Assembly: GCF_001824475.1 (NCBI RefSeq) | Contig: NZ_MHXN01000023.1 | Span: 94,198 to 135,358 of the forward strand | DNA: 41,161 bases | Direction: 5' to 3' | From: Phenylobacterium sp. RIFCSPHIGHO2_01_FULL_69_31 | Lineage (GTDB): Bacteria; Pseudomonadota; Alphaproteobacteria; Caulobacterales; Caulobacteraceae | In this document: piece by piece, positions 1-9,372 of the stretch | How the letters are laid out: the number at the start of each line of letters is the position of its first letter | Numbering within the stretch: the stretch's first letter is position 1 | Position numbers and translations under genes: made by a program | The notes under the pieces: model-generated | Told to the model about the DNA's origin: nothing | What the model saw: only the letters and a program-made list of their open reading frames with translations | The model's database searches: none

Positions 1-708
<708 letters not shown>

Positions 709-807
709 CGCTACAGGGCGCACGCGCCACGCCGCGCTTGCGCCCGGACCGCTTTCGGCGTGGATTGCCCGGCTAGGCCGCTGAATCGGCGGCGCATCGG
801 GGGATGC

Positions 808-2088
808 ATGTTCGGTCCGGAAAACGCCCAGAGCCTCGTCGGCGTGGCGGTCATACTGTCGGTCTGCTGGGCGTTGTCGGAGAACCGGGCCAAGTTCCCA
901 TGGAAGCTCGCCATCGGCGCGATGCTGGTTCAGGGGCTGCTGGTGCTGGCGCTGTTCGGCCTGCCGTGGCTTCGCTCGGGTCTGCAGGGCGTGGGTGTCG
1001 CCGTCGACGGGCTGGCCTCATCAACCCAGGCGGGCGTCGCCTTCGTGTTCGGCTTCCTCGCCGGCACGCCGAACCAGCCCTATCCGCTGACCGACGCCGG
1101 CTCGCTGTTCGTGTTCGCCTTCCGCGTGCTGCCGGTGATCCTGGTGGTCTGCGCCCTGGCGGCCCTGCTCTGGCACTGGAAGATCCTGGTCTGGATCACG
1201 CAAGGCTTCGGCTTCGTCTTCGAACGGACCATGGGCCTGCGCGGCCCGCCCGCCCTGGCCACCGCGGCCACCGTCTTCATGGGGCAGGTCGAGGGGCCGA
1301 TCTTCATCCGCAGCTACTTGCCCAGTCTGTCGCGCTCCGAATTGTTCATGCTGATCGCGGTCGGCATGGCCTGCGTGTCCGGCTCGACCATGGTGGCCTA
1401 TGCGACGATCCTCGCCGGCGTGCTGCCGGGCGCCGCCGCCCACGTCCTGACCGCCTCCATCGTCTCCGCCCCCGCCGGCGTGCTGCTGGCGCGGATCATC
1501 GTGCCGCGCGACGCGGCCATCGAGCAGGCCCAGGCCTACGACCCGCTGGCGGCCAAGAAGTACGACAGCTCGATCGACGCGCTGATCAAGGGCACCACCG
1601 ACGGTCTGCAGATCATGCTGAACGTGGGCGCGACGCTGATCGTGTTCGTGGCCCTCACCGCCATGGTCAACAACATCCTGGGGGCGTTCGGCGATGTGGC
1701 CGGCGCGCCCCTGTCGGTGGAGCGGGGCCTGGGCGTGGTCTTCGCGCCGCTGGCCTGGGCCATCGGTGTTCCGTGGCACGACGCGCCGACCGCGGGCTCT
1801 CTGCTGGGCGTGAAGCTGGTGCTGACCGAGTTCACCGCCTTCATCAAGATGGGCGCGATCCCGGTCGACGCCATGGACCCGCGCACCCGCGTCCTGATGA
1901 CCTATGCGCTGTGCGGCTTCGCCAACATCGCGTCGGTGGGCATCAACCTGGCGGGCTTCTCCGTGCTGGTGCCCGAGAGGCGCAACGAGATCGTGGGCAT
2001 GGTCTGGAAGGCGATGATGGCGGGCTTCCTCGCTACCTGCCTCACCGCCTCGATCGTCGGCCTGCTGCCGGCCAGCCTGTTCGGCTAG
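808..2088 (+). CDS. Concentrative nucleoside transporter (CNT/NupC family)
   Basis: Inner-membrane symporter that takes up nucleosides with H+ or Na+. The 426-residue product has the family length and about ten hydrophobic segments. Family signatures are visible: the VEGPIFIRSYLP...SRSELF stretch followed by GMACVSGSTMVAYA, and the late segment GFANIASVGINLAGF...VPERR, matching the NupC nucleoside-binding and gate regions. I chose the ATG at 808, preceded by a GGGGG tract about 5 nt upstream, over an in-frame start at 760 because the extra 16 residues are polar and not family-like. It stands alone between the reductase and the glutathione transferase. The specific nucleoside is unknown. Confidence 0.92.
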   Translation: MFGPENAQSLVGVAVILSVCWALSENRAKFPWKLAIGAMLVQGLLVLALFGLPWLRSGLQGVGVAVDGLASSTQAGVAFVFGFLAGTPNQPYPLTDAGSLFVFAFRVLPVILVVCALAALLWHWKILVWITQGFGFVFERTMGLRGPPALATAATVFMGQVEGPIFIRSYLPSLSRSELFMLIAVGMACVSGSTMVAYATILAGVLPGAAAHVLTASIVSAPAGVLLARIIVPRDAAIEQAQAYDPLAAKKYDSSIDALIKGTTDGLQIMLNVGATLIVFVALTAMVNNILGAFGDVAGAPLSVERGLGVVFAPLAWAIGVPWHDAPTAGSLLGVKLVLTEFTAFIKMGAIPVDAMDPRTRVLMTYALCGFANIASVGINLAGFSVLVPERRNEIVGMVWKAMMAGFLATCLTASIVGLLPASLFG

Positions 2089-2156
2089 ACGCGCCGGCGC
2101 CGCTTGCCTCACGGGACGGGAAGGGCGCTAGCCTCCCGGAAGGCAGGAGGACGACC

Positions 2157-2792
2157 ATGAAGCTGTACGATACGCCGCTCGCGCCCAATCCGCGGCGGGT
2201 CCGCTGGGTCATGGCCGAGAAGGAGATCGCCGACGTTGAGGTGATCACGCTCAACCTCATGGAAGGCCAGCACAGGACGCCGGACTACCTCGCCAAGGCG
2301 GGCCTAGCCAACGTGCCGATGCTGGAGATGGACGACGGGACCTGCGTCACCGAATCCATCGCCATCTGCCGCTATCTCGAGAGCCGCTACCCGGAGCCCA
2401 ACCTGTTCGGCCGCACGCCCGAGGAGGTGGCCGTCATTGAAATGTGGCTGCGCCGGGTGGAGATGATGATTGCGACGCCGCTGATGATCGGCGTGCGCCA
2501 CACCCATCCGGCCATGGGCGCGCTGGAGCAGCAGGCGCCGGCTGTGGGCGAGCACAGCCTCCAGGGGGCGACGCGGGCGCTGAAGGTGCTGGACCGGCAG
2601 CTTGAGGGGCGCGACTGGGTCGCCGCCGATCGCCTGACCATCGCCGACATCGTCGCCTTCACCGCCCTGGACTTCGGCCGGATGATCAAGTTCCGCTCGC
2701 CGGAGGAGCTGCGGAACCTTGCCCGCTGGGCCGACGCCATGCGAGCCCGCCCCGCGGCCAAGGCCGGCATGCCGCAGAAGTCCACCGCGTAG
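2157..2792 (+). CDS. Glutathione S-transferase family protein
   Basis: Cytosolic glutathione transferase of 211 residues. The N-terminal thioredoxin-like domain (about 1-80) begins MKLYDTPLAPNPRRVRWVMAEK and contains the cis-proline motif NVPMLEMDDG and the glutathione-binding TESIAICRYLE segment. The helical C-terminal domain (about 90-205) carries the DRLTIADIVAF capping motif. The start is set by a strong GGAGG six bases upstream (2146-2150). An overlapping longer frame through the nucleoside transporter is a high-GC artefact. Position 10 is Ala/Pro context without an obvious catalytic Ser or Cys, so the chemistry (conjugation or peroxide reduction) is not clear. Confidence 0.92.
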   Translation: MKLYDTPLAPNPRRVRWVMAEKEIADVEVITLNLMEGQHRTPDYLAKAGLANVPMLEMDDGTCVTESIAICRYLESRYPEPNLFGRTPEEVAVIEMWLRRVEMMIATPLMIGVRHTHPAMGALEQQAPAVGEHSLQGATRALKVLDRQLEGRDWVAADRLTIADIVAFTALDFGRMIKFRSPEELRNLARWADAMRARPAAKAGMPQKSTA

Positions 2793-2827
2793 GGCGGGGT
2801 GGCTAAAGGCGCGCCGCCTGAGCCAGC

Positions 2828-3283
2828 TCAGGCGCCAAGGCCGCGCAGTTCCGCCCACCGTTCGCGGGGTATCCGCATCAGGTGGTGGACGGTGTCGGCG
2901 TCATACTGGCGAAAGCCCTCCCGTTCGTAGACGTGGCGGGCCCGCGGGTTGCCCACGGCGACGTCCAGCCTCATGGCGACCGCCGAGGTGGTCTGGAACA
3001 CCCAGTCCAGGACGCCGCGCACCAGCCGCGTGCCGACGCCCTTTTCGACGTGGCGGACGGCGATGCGCCGGAGCAGGACCGTGGGTTGGTCGAACTCCTG
3101 CAGGATGACAAACCCCGCCAACCCGTCGCCGTCCCGGATCCCCACGTAGCGCACGGTGGGCGAGGCCATCTGCGCCGCATGCTCTTCGGCGTCGAAGCGC
3201 CCGACCACGGCGTCGTAGCCGGGCGTGCGCTCGATGCGCATCACCTCGGGGATGTCGGCAGGGGTGAGCGGCGAAAGGTCCAT
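2828..3283 (-). CDS. GNAT family N-acetyltransferase
   Basis: Predicted acetyl-CoA-dependent N-acetyltransferase, 151 residues. It shows the GNAT fold order: the N-terminal MDLSPLTPADIPEVMRIER strand-helix, strand VLLRRIAVRHVEKGVGTRLV with the acetyl-CoA pyrophosphate loop (motif A, V-x-x-G-V-G-T), and the C-terminal NPRARHVYEREGF motif B. I placed the start at the ATG at 3283, where the family fold begins; an open reading frame continues further upstream but lacks GNAT character and runs over the DUF2147 gene. It is convergent with the glutathione transferase, with a 35-nt gap. The acceptor substrate is unknown. Confidence 0.88.
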   Translation of the reverse strand: MDLSPLTPADIPEVMRIERTPGYDAVVGRFDAEEHAAQMASPTVRYVGIRDGDGLAGFVILQEFDQPTVLLRRIAVRHVEKGVGTRLVRGVLDWVFQTTSAVAMRLDVAVGNPRARHVYEREGFRQYDADTVHHLMRIPRERWAELRGLGA

Positions 3284-3336
3284 CACCGGACCACTTCGTG
3301 TCGGCGGGACCGCAAGGCAAGCCCCGCGGCCAAGGT

Positions 3337-3765
3337 TCAGTCGGCGGCGTTGCCGATCCGGCGCCAGGTCTGGCCCTTGCAGAACACGCCGGCCACCAGG
3401 CAGCCGCGCGCCCGCAGGGTGTTGGCGTCGACCAGTTCGGCGCGGCCCGCGAAGGTGGCGCGTAAGTCGGGGACGAACACCTTGCCCTTCCAAACGCCGG
3501 GCTTCTCGGGGCCGAAGTCGCGCAGCAGCTGGAGGCCGACGAGGTTCTCCGTGCCGCCCTTGCGAGCGTCCTCCTTGGCGTCGTCGCTGGCCCAGACCAC
3601 GTAGCCGCACAGCTTCTGGCCGCAGGGCTTGATGTTCACGTGGACCGAATTCTTGGGGTTGCGCCAGACGCCCTCGACGCCGGCGGCCGGCTGGGCGGCG
3701 GCGTTCGAAGCGAGGGCCAGGCCGGCGGCAATCGCCAGGCCGGCGAGGGCGGAAAGGTTCTTCAT
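3337..3765 (-). CDS. Secreted DUF2147 family protein
   Basis: Small exported protein of about 142 residues. A typical Sec signal peptide is followed by a likely cleavage site after SNAAA. The mature part starts VEGVWRNPKNSVHVNIKPCG and contains LCGYVVWA, which are hallmarks of DUF2147 (lipocalin-like small periplasmic proteins). Four Cys residues in the mature part could form disulfides. Two start codons are close together (3771 and 3765). The AAGGA upstream is spaced about 5 nt from the second, which I prefer. Function in the family is not established. Confidence 0.88.
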   Translation of the reverse strand: MKNLSALAGLAIAAGLALASNAAAQPAAGVEGVWRNPKNSVHVNIKPCGQKLCGYVVWASDDAKEDARKGGTENLVGLQLLRDFGPEKPGVWKGKVFVPDLRATFAGRAELVDANTLRARGCLVAGVFCKGQTWRRIGNAAD

Positions 3766-3837
3766 AGGCATCCTTGGGGAGCGTCCCTGCTCGCGCCCAT
3801 GTAGGCAGAATGTGGGGCGAAGCTAGGGCGCACGCCG

Positions 3838-4308
3838 CTATGTCGCGCTTTTCGCGTGATATTCGGCGAACGCCTGGGTGAGGCTAGCGTACTCGTCGAA
3901 CTCCGGGAACTTGGGATAGCTGCGCTGCGCAGGCGTCGTCACCCAGGCCAGCTTCTCGGACGTGTAGGTCTCCATGAACGGCTCCGAGCCCGGGGCGCCG
4001 TCCAGCATCGTGGAGCGCACATTCACCAGCCAGTCGGCGGCTTGCGGCCTAGTATAGAGCCAGCTCATGCAATGCGGACAGAAGTAGTGGTGAACGTCGT
4101 CACCATGCAGCCCGCCGATCACCGGCTCGCCCGCCGTCAGCTCGAAGCCGGCGGCCGCAACCATGACGCTGAGCGAGAACGCACTGGCCGTCATCCGCTG
4201 GCAGCCGGTGCAATGGCAGGCCATGGTGAGCAGCGGCGGGGCGCTGACCTTCAGCTTCACCCGGCCGCACCGGCACGCGCCCTCCCAGGGCAGGTTCCAG
4301 TCGCTCAT
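3838..4308 (-). CDS. GFA-family zinc protein (glutathione-dependent formaldehyde-activating fold)
   Basis: A 156-residue protein of the GFA/CENP-V fold. Cysteine ligands for two zinc ions are all present: C12-R-C14, C31-H-C33-T-G-C36 and C77-P-H-C80. In the family these build a Zn-loaded beta-tent. Members are often named formaldehyde-activating enzymes, but most have unproven activity. The start at 4308 is supported by a GGAGG about 7-8 nt upstream. The gene lies 19 nt downstream of the thioesterase gene on the same strand, so the two are probably co-transcribed. I would not assign formaldehyde metabolism from this alone. Confidence 0.88.
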   Translation of the reverse strand: MSDWNLPWEGACRCGRVKLKVSAPPLLTMACHCTGCQRMTASAFSLSVMVAAAGFELTAGEPVIGGLHGDDVHHYFCPHCMSWLYTRPQAADWLVNVRSTMLDGAPGSEPFMETYTSEKLAWVTTPAQRSYPKFPEFDEYASLTQAFAEYHAKSAT

Positions 4309-4327
4309 CGCCCGTTCCTCCGCTCGT

Positions 4328-4798
4328 TTACGCGGCCCTGCGTGGGCCACGCTTCTTCAGGACCGACGAGAAGCTCATCACCGTTTCGCCGGCCACCTTC
4401 ATGAGGCCTCGCACGAACACCATGCTGCGGGTGTTCTTCACGATGTCGCCCCGGCACTCGATCACTTGGCCCTCGTAGGCTGCGCCCACCAGTTCGCAGT
4501 TGAAGGTCGCCGTCACCGCATGCTGGTCGCTCAGCGCCTCGCGCGCGATCACGAAGAGCGAGAAGTCGGCGAACGTCATGAAGCAGCCGCCGTGCAGGAA
4601 GGCGCCGCCGTTCAGGTGCTTCTTCTCGACCTTGAAGGCGCACACCGGCCCCTGTTCGTCGATGCGGAAGTAGAACGGCCCCGCCAGATCCTCGAACGGG
4701 TCGCCGCCGGGGTACCAGGACCACCCAGCCCATTCGCCCTCGGTCACTTGCGTCAGCTTCGAGCTGTAGCTGCCTTCGTCCTCGTCGCCGCCGTCCAT
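4328..4798 (-). CDS. PaaI-type hotdog-fold thioesterase
   Basis: Acyl-CoA thioesterase of the hotdog superfamily, 156 residues. The hallmark is HLNGGAFLHGGCFMTFADFS, the central hotdog helix with the preceding Asn/Gly and HGG catalytic loop seen in PaaI/4HBT proteins. The later strand TATFNCELVGAAYEGQVIEC forms part of the sheet. It would hydrolyse an acyl- or aryl-CoA in the cytosol. It is divergent from the thiolase at 4960, with 161 nt between the start codons, so the two CoA-thioester genes may share a control region. The exact substrate is unknown. Confidence 0.88.
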   Translation of the reverse strand: MDGGDEDEGSYSSKLTQVTEGEWAGWSWYPGGDPFEDLAGPFYFRIDEQGPVCAFKVEKKHLNGGAFLHGGCFMTFADFSLFVIAREALSDQHAVTATFNCELVGAAYEGQVIECRGDIVKNTRSMVFVRGLMKVAGETVMSFSSVLKKRGPRRAA

Positions 4799-4959
4799 GC
4801 CCTGAAATCCTCACCCAACCCACGGAGTGGGGCGTCTAAGCATGAGGCCGCGGAATGGGGAAGCGTCCGTGACGCCGACGCCTCGTCCTAAGGGTTTGCC
4901 GACCGGACATTCGAACACTAGTTTGCCGGCCCGCTTCTGACCCGATCGAGGACGCACCC

Positions 4960-6168
4960 ATGCAAGGCCGGACCGTCTATCTCTGCGCAGGCGCCCGCAC
5001 CCCGATCGGCCGCTACGGCGGGGCCCTGGCCAAGGTGCGCGCCGACGACCTGGCCGCGCACCCGCTCAAGGTGCTGATGGCGCGCTTCCCCCAGATCGAC
5101 TGGGCCGAGGTGGATGAGGTCGTCTACGGCTGCGTGAATCAGGCCGGCGAGGACAACCGCAACGTCGCCCGCATGGCGCTGCTGCTGGCCGGCCTGCCGG
5201 AAAGCGTGCCGGGGATGACGGTCAACCGCCTCTGCGCCTCGGGCCTGGACGCCACCATCACCGCCGCCCGCTCGATCGCCACGGGCGAGAACGACTTGGT
5301 GATCGCCGGAGGCGTGGAGAGCATGACCCGCTCGCCCTTCGTGATGGGCAAGGCCGACAGCGCCTTCTCGCGCAACGCCGAGATCTTCGACACCACCATC
5401 GGCTGGCGGTTCGTGAACCCCCAGATGCAGAAGCAGTACGGGACCCACGCCATGCCGGAGACGGCCGAGAACGTGGCCACCGACTACCAGATCGCCCGCG
5501 ACGACCAGGACGCCTTCGCGTTCCGCAGCCAACAGCGGGTGGGCAAGGCGCGCGACCGTGGCTTCTTCGACGGTGAGATCGCCCCCGTCACCATCAAGGA
5601 CCGCAAGGGCGAGGTGGTGGTCGCCCAAGACGAGCATCCGCGGCCCGACACCACCCTGGCCGCGCTGCAGGCGCTGAAGCCCATCGTGCGCGAGGACGGC
5701 ACCGTCACCGCCGGCAACGCTTCGGGCGTCAACGACGGCGCCGCGGCCATGATCCTGGCGTCGGAAGAGATGGTCCGGAAGTACGGCCTGGAGCCCATCG
5801 CCCGCATCGAGGGCGGCGCCTCGGGCGGGGTGGCGCCGCGGGTAATGGGCGTGGGCCCGGTGCCCGCCGTGGACAAGCTGACCGCCCGCCTCGGGATCAC
5901 GCCGCGCGACTTCGACGTGGTCGAGCTGAATGAAGCCTTTGCGGCCCAGGCCCTGGCCTGCACCCGCGCCTGGGGCCTGGCGGACGATGCCGAGCACGTG
6001 AACCCGCACGGTGGCGCCATCGCCATCGGCCATCCCCTGGGCGCATCGGGCGCGAGGCTCGCGCTCACCGCGGCGCGCGCCATGCAGGAGCGGGGCGGGG
6101 CGCGAGCCCTGGCCACCATGTGCGTCGGCGTCGGCCAGGGCTCGGCCCTGGCGCTCGCCAAGGCCTGA
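4960..6168 (+). CDS. pcaF: 3-oxoadipyl-CoA thiolase-like acetyl-CoA acyltransferase
   Basis: Thiolase of 402 residues that would cleave a 3-oxoacyl-CoA with free CoA to acetyl-CoA and a shortened acyl-CoA. Catalytic residues are in place: nucleophile C92 in NRLCASGLDA, H358 in GHPLGASGAR, and C388 in CVGVGQG; the NEAFA motif is also present. The middle region (KADSAFSRNAEIFDTTIGWR, then MPETAENVA and RDDQDAFAFRSQ) closely follows PcaF/PaaJ, the last step of beta-ketoadipate or phenylacetate degradation. No other pca or paa genes are in the window, and an acyl-CoA dehydrogenase follows, so a role in general beta-oxidation cannot be excluded. Confidence 0.9.
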   Translation: MQGRTVYLCAGARTPIGRYGGALAKVRADDLAAHPLKVLMARFPQIDWAEVDEVVYGCVNQAGEDNRNVARMALLLAGLPESVPGMTVNRLCASGLDATITAARSIATGENDLVIAGGVESMTRSPFVMGKADSAFSRNAEIFDTTIGWRFVNPQMQKQYGTHAMPETAENVATDYQIARDDQDAFAFRSQQRVGKARDRGFFDGEIAPVTIKDRKGEVVVAQDEHPRPDTTLAALQALKPIVREDGTVTAGNASGVNDGAAAMILASEEMVRKYGLEPIARIEGGASGGVAPRVMGVGPVPAVDKLTARLGITPRDFDVVELNEAFAAQALACTRAWGLADDAEHVNPHGGAIAIGHPLGASGARLALTAARAMQERGGARALATMCVGVGQGSALALAKA

Positions 6169-6173
6169 CCCGC

Positions 6174-6815
6174 GTGCTCGCCTCCGCCCTCCTGGCGCTG
6201 GCGCTGGCGGCCCAGCCAACGCCGCCCGACGACGGCCCCGTGCAGACCGCGCCCAAGGAGCGGTCGGTGAGCGACGATCCCTTGCCCGGCCTGGACGAGC
6301 AGCAGGTCGAGATCCGGCCCGCGGCGAAGCCGGCCGACGAGACGACCACCGCGCCCGCCGCCGTGGCCGCGGCAAGGGCGATCACCGTCGAGCCGAAGAC
6401 CCTGGTGCAGGATGGAACGGTGCAGGTGATGCTGGGCCAGCGGGCGGTGTTCCGCCTGGACGACAAGGGAATGCCGGTGCTGGAGCGGGTGGAGGACGGC
6501 CAACTGGCCGACGCCCATGCGGAGGGCGCGGTCACCGAAACCTTCGAGGCGCCGGCCGAGGGCCAGATCGCGGCGGCGCTGGACGGCTCAGCCGAAAAGC
6601 GCGCCACGGTGCTCAAGGTGTGGAACCAGACGGACAAGGCCATCGACTACGGCGCCATCGCCCTGATCCTGCGCCAGGGCAAGGTGACGCCCGAGCCGGC
6701 GCCGATCTGCGCCGTGGCGCCCGGGACCGTGCGCACCGAGACCTGGCCGCGGCCGGTGGTGGCGGTGGGCCTGCAACGCTTCAAACAGACAGCGGCCGCC
6801 AGGGCCTGCAAGTAA
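6174..6815 (+). CDS. Hypothetical secreted protein
   Basis: Product of about 213 residues that I do not recognise. From the GTG at 6174 it begins with a hydrophobic signal-like segment (LASALLALALAAQP), then an Ala/Pro/Asp-rich low-complexity linker to about residue 65. A compact domain of about 145 residues follows, containing TVQVMLGQRAVFRLDD and VLKVWNQTDKAIDYGAIALIL, and it ends with Cys. The second half reads like an extracytoplasmic beta-rich domain. It starts 5 nt after the thiolase stop and ends 14 nt before the acyl-CoA dehydrogenase, so it is transcribed with them. No strong ribosome site is visible, so the exact start is uncertain. Confidence 0.72.
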   Translation: MLASALLALALAAQPTPPDDGPVQTAPKERSVSDDPLPGLDEQQVEIRPAAKPADETTTAPAAVAAARAITVEPKTLVQDGTVQVMLGQRAVFRLDDKGMPVLERVEDGQLADAHAEGAVTETFEAPAEGQIAAALDGSAEKRATVLKVWNQTDKAIDYGAIALILRQGKVTPEPAPICAVAPGTVRTETWPRPVVAVGLQRFKQTAAARACK

Positions 6816-6829
6816 GGGGAACTGCCACC

Positions 6830-7978
6830 ATGGCGCTTGACGCCGAGACCCGCGACCAGCTCATCGACACTGTCCGCCGCTTCGTCAGCGAACGCCTGCG
6901 CCCGCTCGAGGCCAAGGTGGCGGAGGACGACGCCATGCCCGAGGACGTGGTCGAGGAGATGAAGGCGCTGGGCCTCTTCGGCCTGTCGATCCCCGAAGCC
7001 TACGGCGGCCTGGAACTCTCCATGGAGGAGGAGTGCCTGGTGGTCATCGAGCTGGGCCGCACCAGCCCGGCCTTCCGCTCGACCTTCGGCACCAATGTGG
7101 GCATCGGCTCGCAGGCGCTGGTGATGTTCGGCACCGAGGCGCAGAAGCAGAAGTACCTGCCCGGCATCGCGTCGGGCGATATCATCACCTCGTTCGCCCT
7201 GACCGAGCCCGAGGCCGGCTCCGACAGCGCGGCCGTCCAAACCCGCGCGATCCGCGACGGGGACCACTACGTCCTGAACGGCGCCAAGCGCTACATCACC
7301 AACGCCAACAAGGCCGACCTCTTCACGGTCATGGCCCGCAGCGACCCCTCCAAGCCGGGGGCCGGCGGCGTATCGGCCTTCCTCGTGCCCCGCGACCTGC
7401 CGGGACTCAGCGTCGGCAAGCCCGAGAAGAAGATGGGCCAGCAGGGCGCCCACGTCTGCGACGTCATCTTCGACAACGTCCGCGTGCCGGTCGAGAACCG
7501 CATCGGCGCCGAGGGCGAGGGGTTCAAGGTGGCGATGCAGGTGCTGGACAAGGGGCGGCTGCACATCTCCGCCCTCTGCGTCGGCGTCGCCGAGCGCCTG
7601 ATCGCCGACAGCGTCGCCTATGCCGCCGAGCGCAAGCAGTTCGGCCAGTCGTTGAGCGGCTTCCAGCTGGTCCAGGGCATGATCGCGGACTGCAAGACCG
7701 AGGCGCTGGCCGCCCGGGCGCTGACCATGGAGACCGCCCGCAAGCGCGACGCCGGGCAGAACGTCACCATGGAAGGCGCCGCGGCGAAGTACTTCGCGTC
7801 CGAGATGGTGGGCCGGGTCGCCGACAAGGCGGTGCAGATCTTCGGCGGCGCCGGCTACATCGCCGAGTACGGCATCGAGCGCTTCTACCGCGACGTCCGG
7901 ATCTTCCGGATCTACGAAGGCACCAGCCAGATCCAGCAGGTGATCATCGCCCGCGAGACCTTGAAGCGGGGTGGGTGA
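6830..7978 (+). CDS. Acyl-CoA dehydrogenase
   Basis: FAD-dependent acyl-CoA dehydrogenase, 382 residues, full family length. It oxidises an acyl-CoA to the trans-2-enoyl-CoA and passes electrons to ETF. The N-terminal helical domain (1-115) is followed by the beta domain with FALTEPEAGSDS (flavin and substrate loop) and the C-terminal helical domain with AERKQFGQ, QIFGGAGYIAEYGIERFYRD and IYEGTSQIQ. The catalytic base is E363 in that last motif. The ribosome site AAGGGGA lies 9 nt before the ATG. The stop overlaps the ATG of the next gene by one base (TGATG), indicating coupled translation. Acyl-chain specificity is not evident. Confidence 0.95.
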   Translation: MALDAETRDQLIDTVRRFVSERLRPLEAKVAEDDAMPEDVVEEMKALGLFGLSIPEAYGGLELSMEEECLVVIELGRTSPAFRSTFGTNVGIGSQALVMFGTEAQKQKYLPGIASGDIITSFALTEPEAGSDSAAVQTRAIRDGDHYVLNGAKRYITNANKADLFTVMARSDPSKPGAGGVSAFLVPRDLPGLSVGKPEKKMGQQGAHVCDVIFDNVRVPVENRIGAEGEGFKVAMQVLDKGRLHISALCVGVAERLIADSVAYAAERKQFGQSLSGFQLVQGMIADCKTEALAARALTMETARKRDAGQNVTMEGAAAKYFASEMVGRVADKAVQIFGGAGYIAEYGIERFYRDVRIFRIYEGTSQIQQVIIARETLKRGG

Positions 7979-8232
7979 TGGATCCGATCGAAGCCCTGAT
8001 CCTCGATCTCCTCGCCAAGGTCCCGGCGGGCAAGTCCATCGCCCCGGAGGACGTGGCCCGCGGGCTCGACGCCGAGGGCTGGCGCCGTCAGCTCGGCCGT
8101 GTCCGCGGAACGGCCGTGGGCCTCGCCCGCCAGGGTAAGATCGTCATCCTGCGGCACAACAAGCCGGCCGATCCGGACACCTTCCGCGGCGTCTGGCGCA
8201 TGCGCCTGCCGATGGAGGGCGACGGCGCCTGA
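7978..8232 (+). CDS. DUF3253 family small protein
   Basis: An 84-residue protein matching the DUF3253 pattern: a small winged-helix-like domain with IEALILDLLAKVPAGKSIAPEDVAR, then WRRQLGRVRGTAVGLARQGKIVILRHNKPADPD. The wing-like strand and basic residues suggest nucleic-acid contact, but function is not established for this family. Its start overlaps the acyl-CoA dehydrogenase stop (TGATG), so it is the last gene of that operon. Confidence 0.85.
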   Translation: MDPIEALILDLLAKVPAGKSIAPEDVARGLDAEGWRRQLGRVRGTAVGLARQGKIVILRHNKPADPDTFRGVWRMRLPMEGDGA

Positions 8233-8283
8233 CTCCCGCCTTTTCCCGAGGTTAATCGGCAGGCTCTATAGTCTGTCCTCGTC

Positions 8284-9312
8284 ATGAAGCGCCTGGCCCT
8301 CGTCTTCCTGCTGCTCACGCTGTCGGCGTGCGCCCCGATGCTGGTTCAGCAGGCGGGCACGCCGCCGGCCGGCTTCCAGGGGCCTCGCATCGAGGCGGAC
8401 GCCGTGGTCAGTTTCGACGGGGCGCGGCTGGGCCTCAGCGCCTGGGAGGCGACGGGCGAGCCCTGGGCGGTGGTGGTGGCCGCTCACGGGATGAACGACT
8501 ACGCCAATGCCTTCCACTTCGCCGCCGAGGCCTGGGCGAAGGACGGGGTCACCACCTATGCCTACGACCAGCGCGGCTTCGGCCGGTCTCCGGGGCGTGG
8601 CATCTGGGCCGGCGAGGACCTGATGGTCGAGGACCTGCGCACGGTCACGGCGCTGGCCCGCGCCCGGCATCCCAACGCCATCGTCACCGTGGTGGGCGAG
8701 AGCATGGGCGGCTCGGTGGCCGCCGCCGCCTTCGCCAGCGACCGGCCGCCGGCCGCGGATCGGCTCGTGCTCTTGGCGCCGGGTGTCTGGGGCTTCAAGG
8801 CCCAGCCGCTGCCCAACAAGACGCTCCTGTGGCTCGCCGCCAACTTCACCGCCTCGAAGGTCTATACGCCGCCACGCTGGGTCACGGACCGGATCTACCC
8901 GACCGATAATCGCGAAGAGCTGATCGCCATGGGCCGCGACCGGCTGATGATCTGGGGCGCCCGCTCCGACACCCTTTATGGCCTCGTCCGCCTGATGGAC
9001 CGCGCCGCGAAGGCGGTGGGCGACGACCATGTGCCGACGTTCTACCTCTACGGGGCCAACGACCAGATCATCCCCAAGAACGCGGCCTTCAAGGCCGTAA
9101 AGCGGCTGCACCCGTCGGACCGCAGCGCCTACTACGCCGCGGGCCACCATCTCCTGACGCGCGATAAGCAGCGGGCGGTGGTGATCGCCGACGTGCTGAG
9201 CTTCATCCGTGATCCCCAGGCCCCCTTACCCTCGGCGGCCCCGCCGATCCCCGGCGCGGCGTCCAGGAACAACGACCCGGCCGATGCGTCACGTCGCGCC
9301 GCGGGGTTGTGA
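8284..9312 (+). CDS. Lipoprotein alpha/beta hydrolase (monoacylglycerol lipase-like)
   Basis: Predicted membrane-anchored serine hydrolase of 342 residues. The N-terminus MKRLALVFLLLTLSAC is a lipoprotein signal with Cys16 as the lipidation site. The alpha/beta hydrolase core shows the oxyanion region AAHGMNDYAN, YDQRGFGRSPG, the nucleophile elbow GES140MGGS, the acid D260 (LYGANDQIIP) and the base H288 (AAGHHLL). The order resembles lysophospholipase/monoacylglycerol lipase proteins. The last ~35 residues are Pro/Ala-rich and disordered-looking. The gene has its own 51-nt upstream gap after the DUF3253 gene. Confidence 0.9.
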   Translation: MKRLALVFLLLTLSACAPMLVQQAGTPPAGFQGPRIEADAVVSFDGARLGLSAWEATGEPWAVVVAAHGMNDYANAFHFAAEAWAKDGVTTYAYDQRGFGRSPGRGIWAGEDLMVEDLRTVTALARARHPNAIVTVVGESMGGSVAAAAFASDRPPAADRLVLLAPGVWGFKAQPLPNKTLLWLAANFTASKVYTPPRWVTDRIYPTDNREELIAMGRDRLMIWGARSDTLYGLVRLMDRAAKAVGDDHVPTFYLYGANDQIIPKNAAFKAVKRLHPSDRSAYYAAGHHLLTRDKQRAVVIADVLSFIRDPQAPLPSAAPPIPGAASRNNDPADASRRAAGL

Positions 9313-9372
9313 TATGCCCCGCAGGAGCGTATCCCCCGCCAAATTCATCCCTCAGGACGCAGAGTTCCCGGC

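Noticed and set aside
1021..2112. A 363-codon antisense frame over the nucleoside transporter
   Set aside because: The composition is the typical His/Arg/Gly-rich antisense product of high-GC coding DNA; the sense strand gives a clear transporter.
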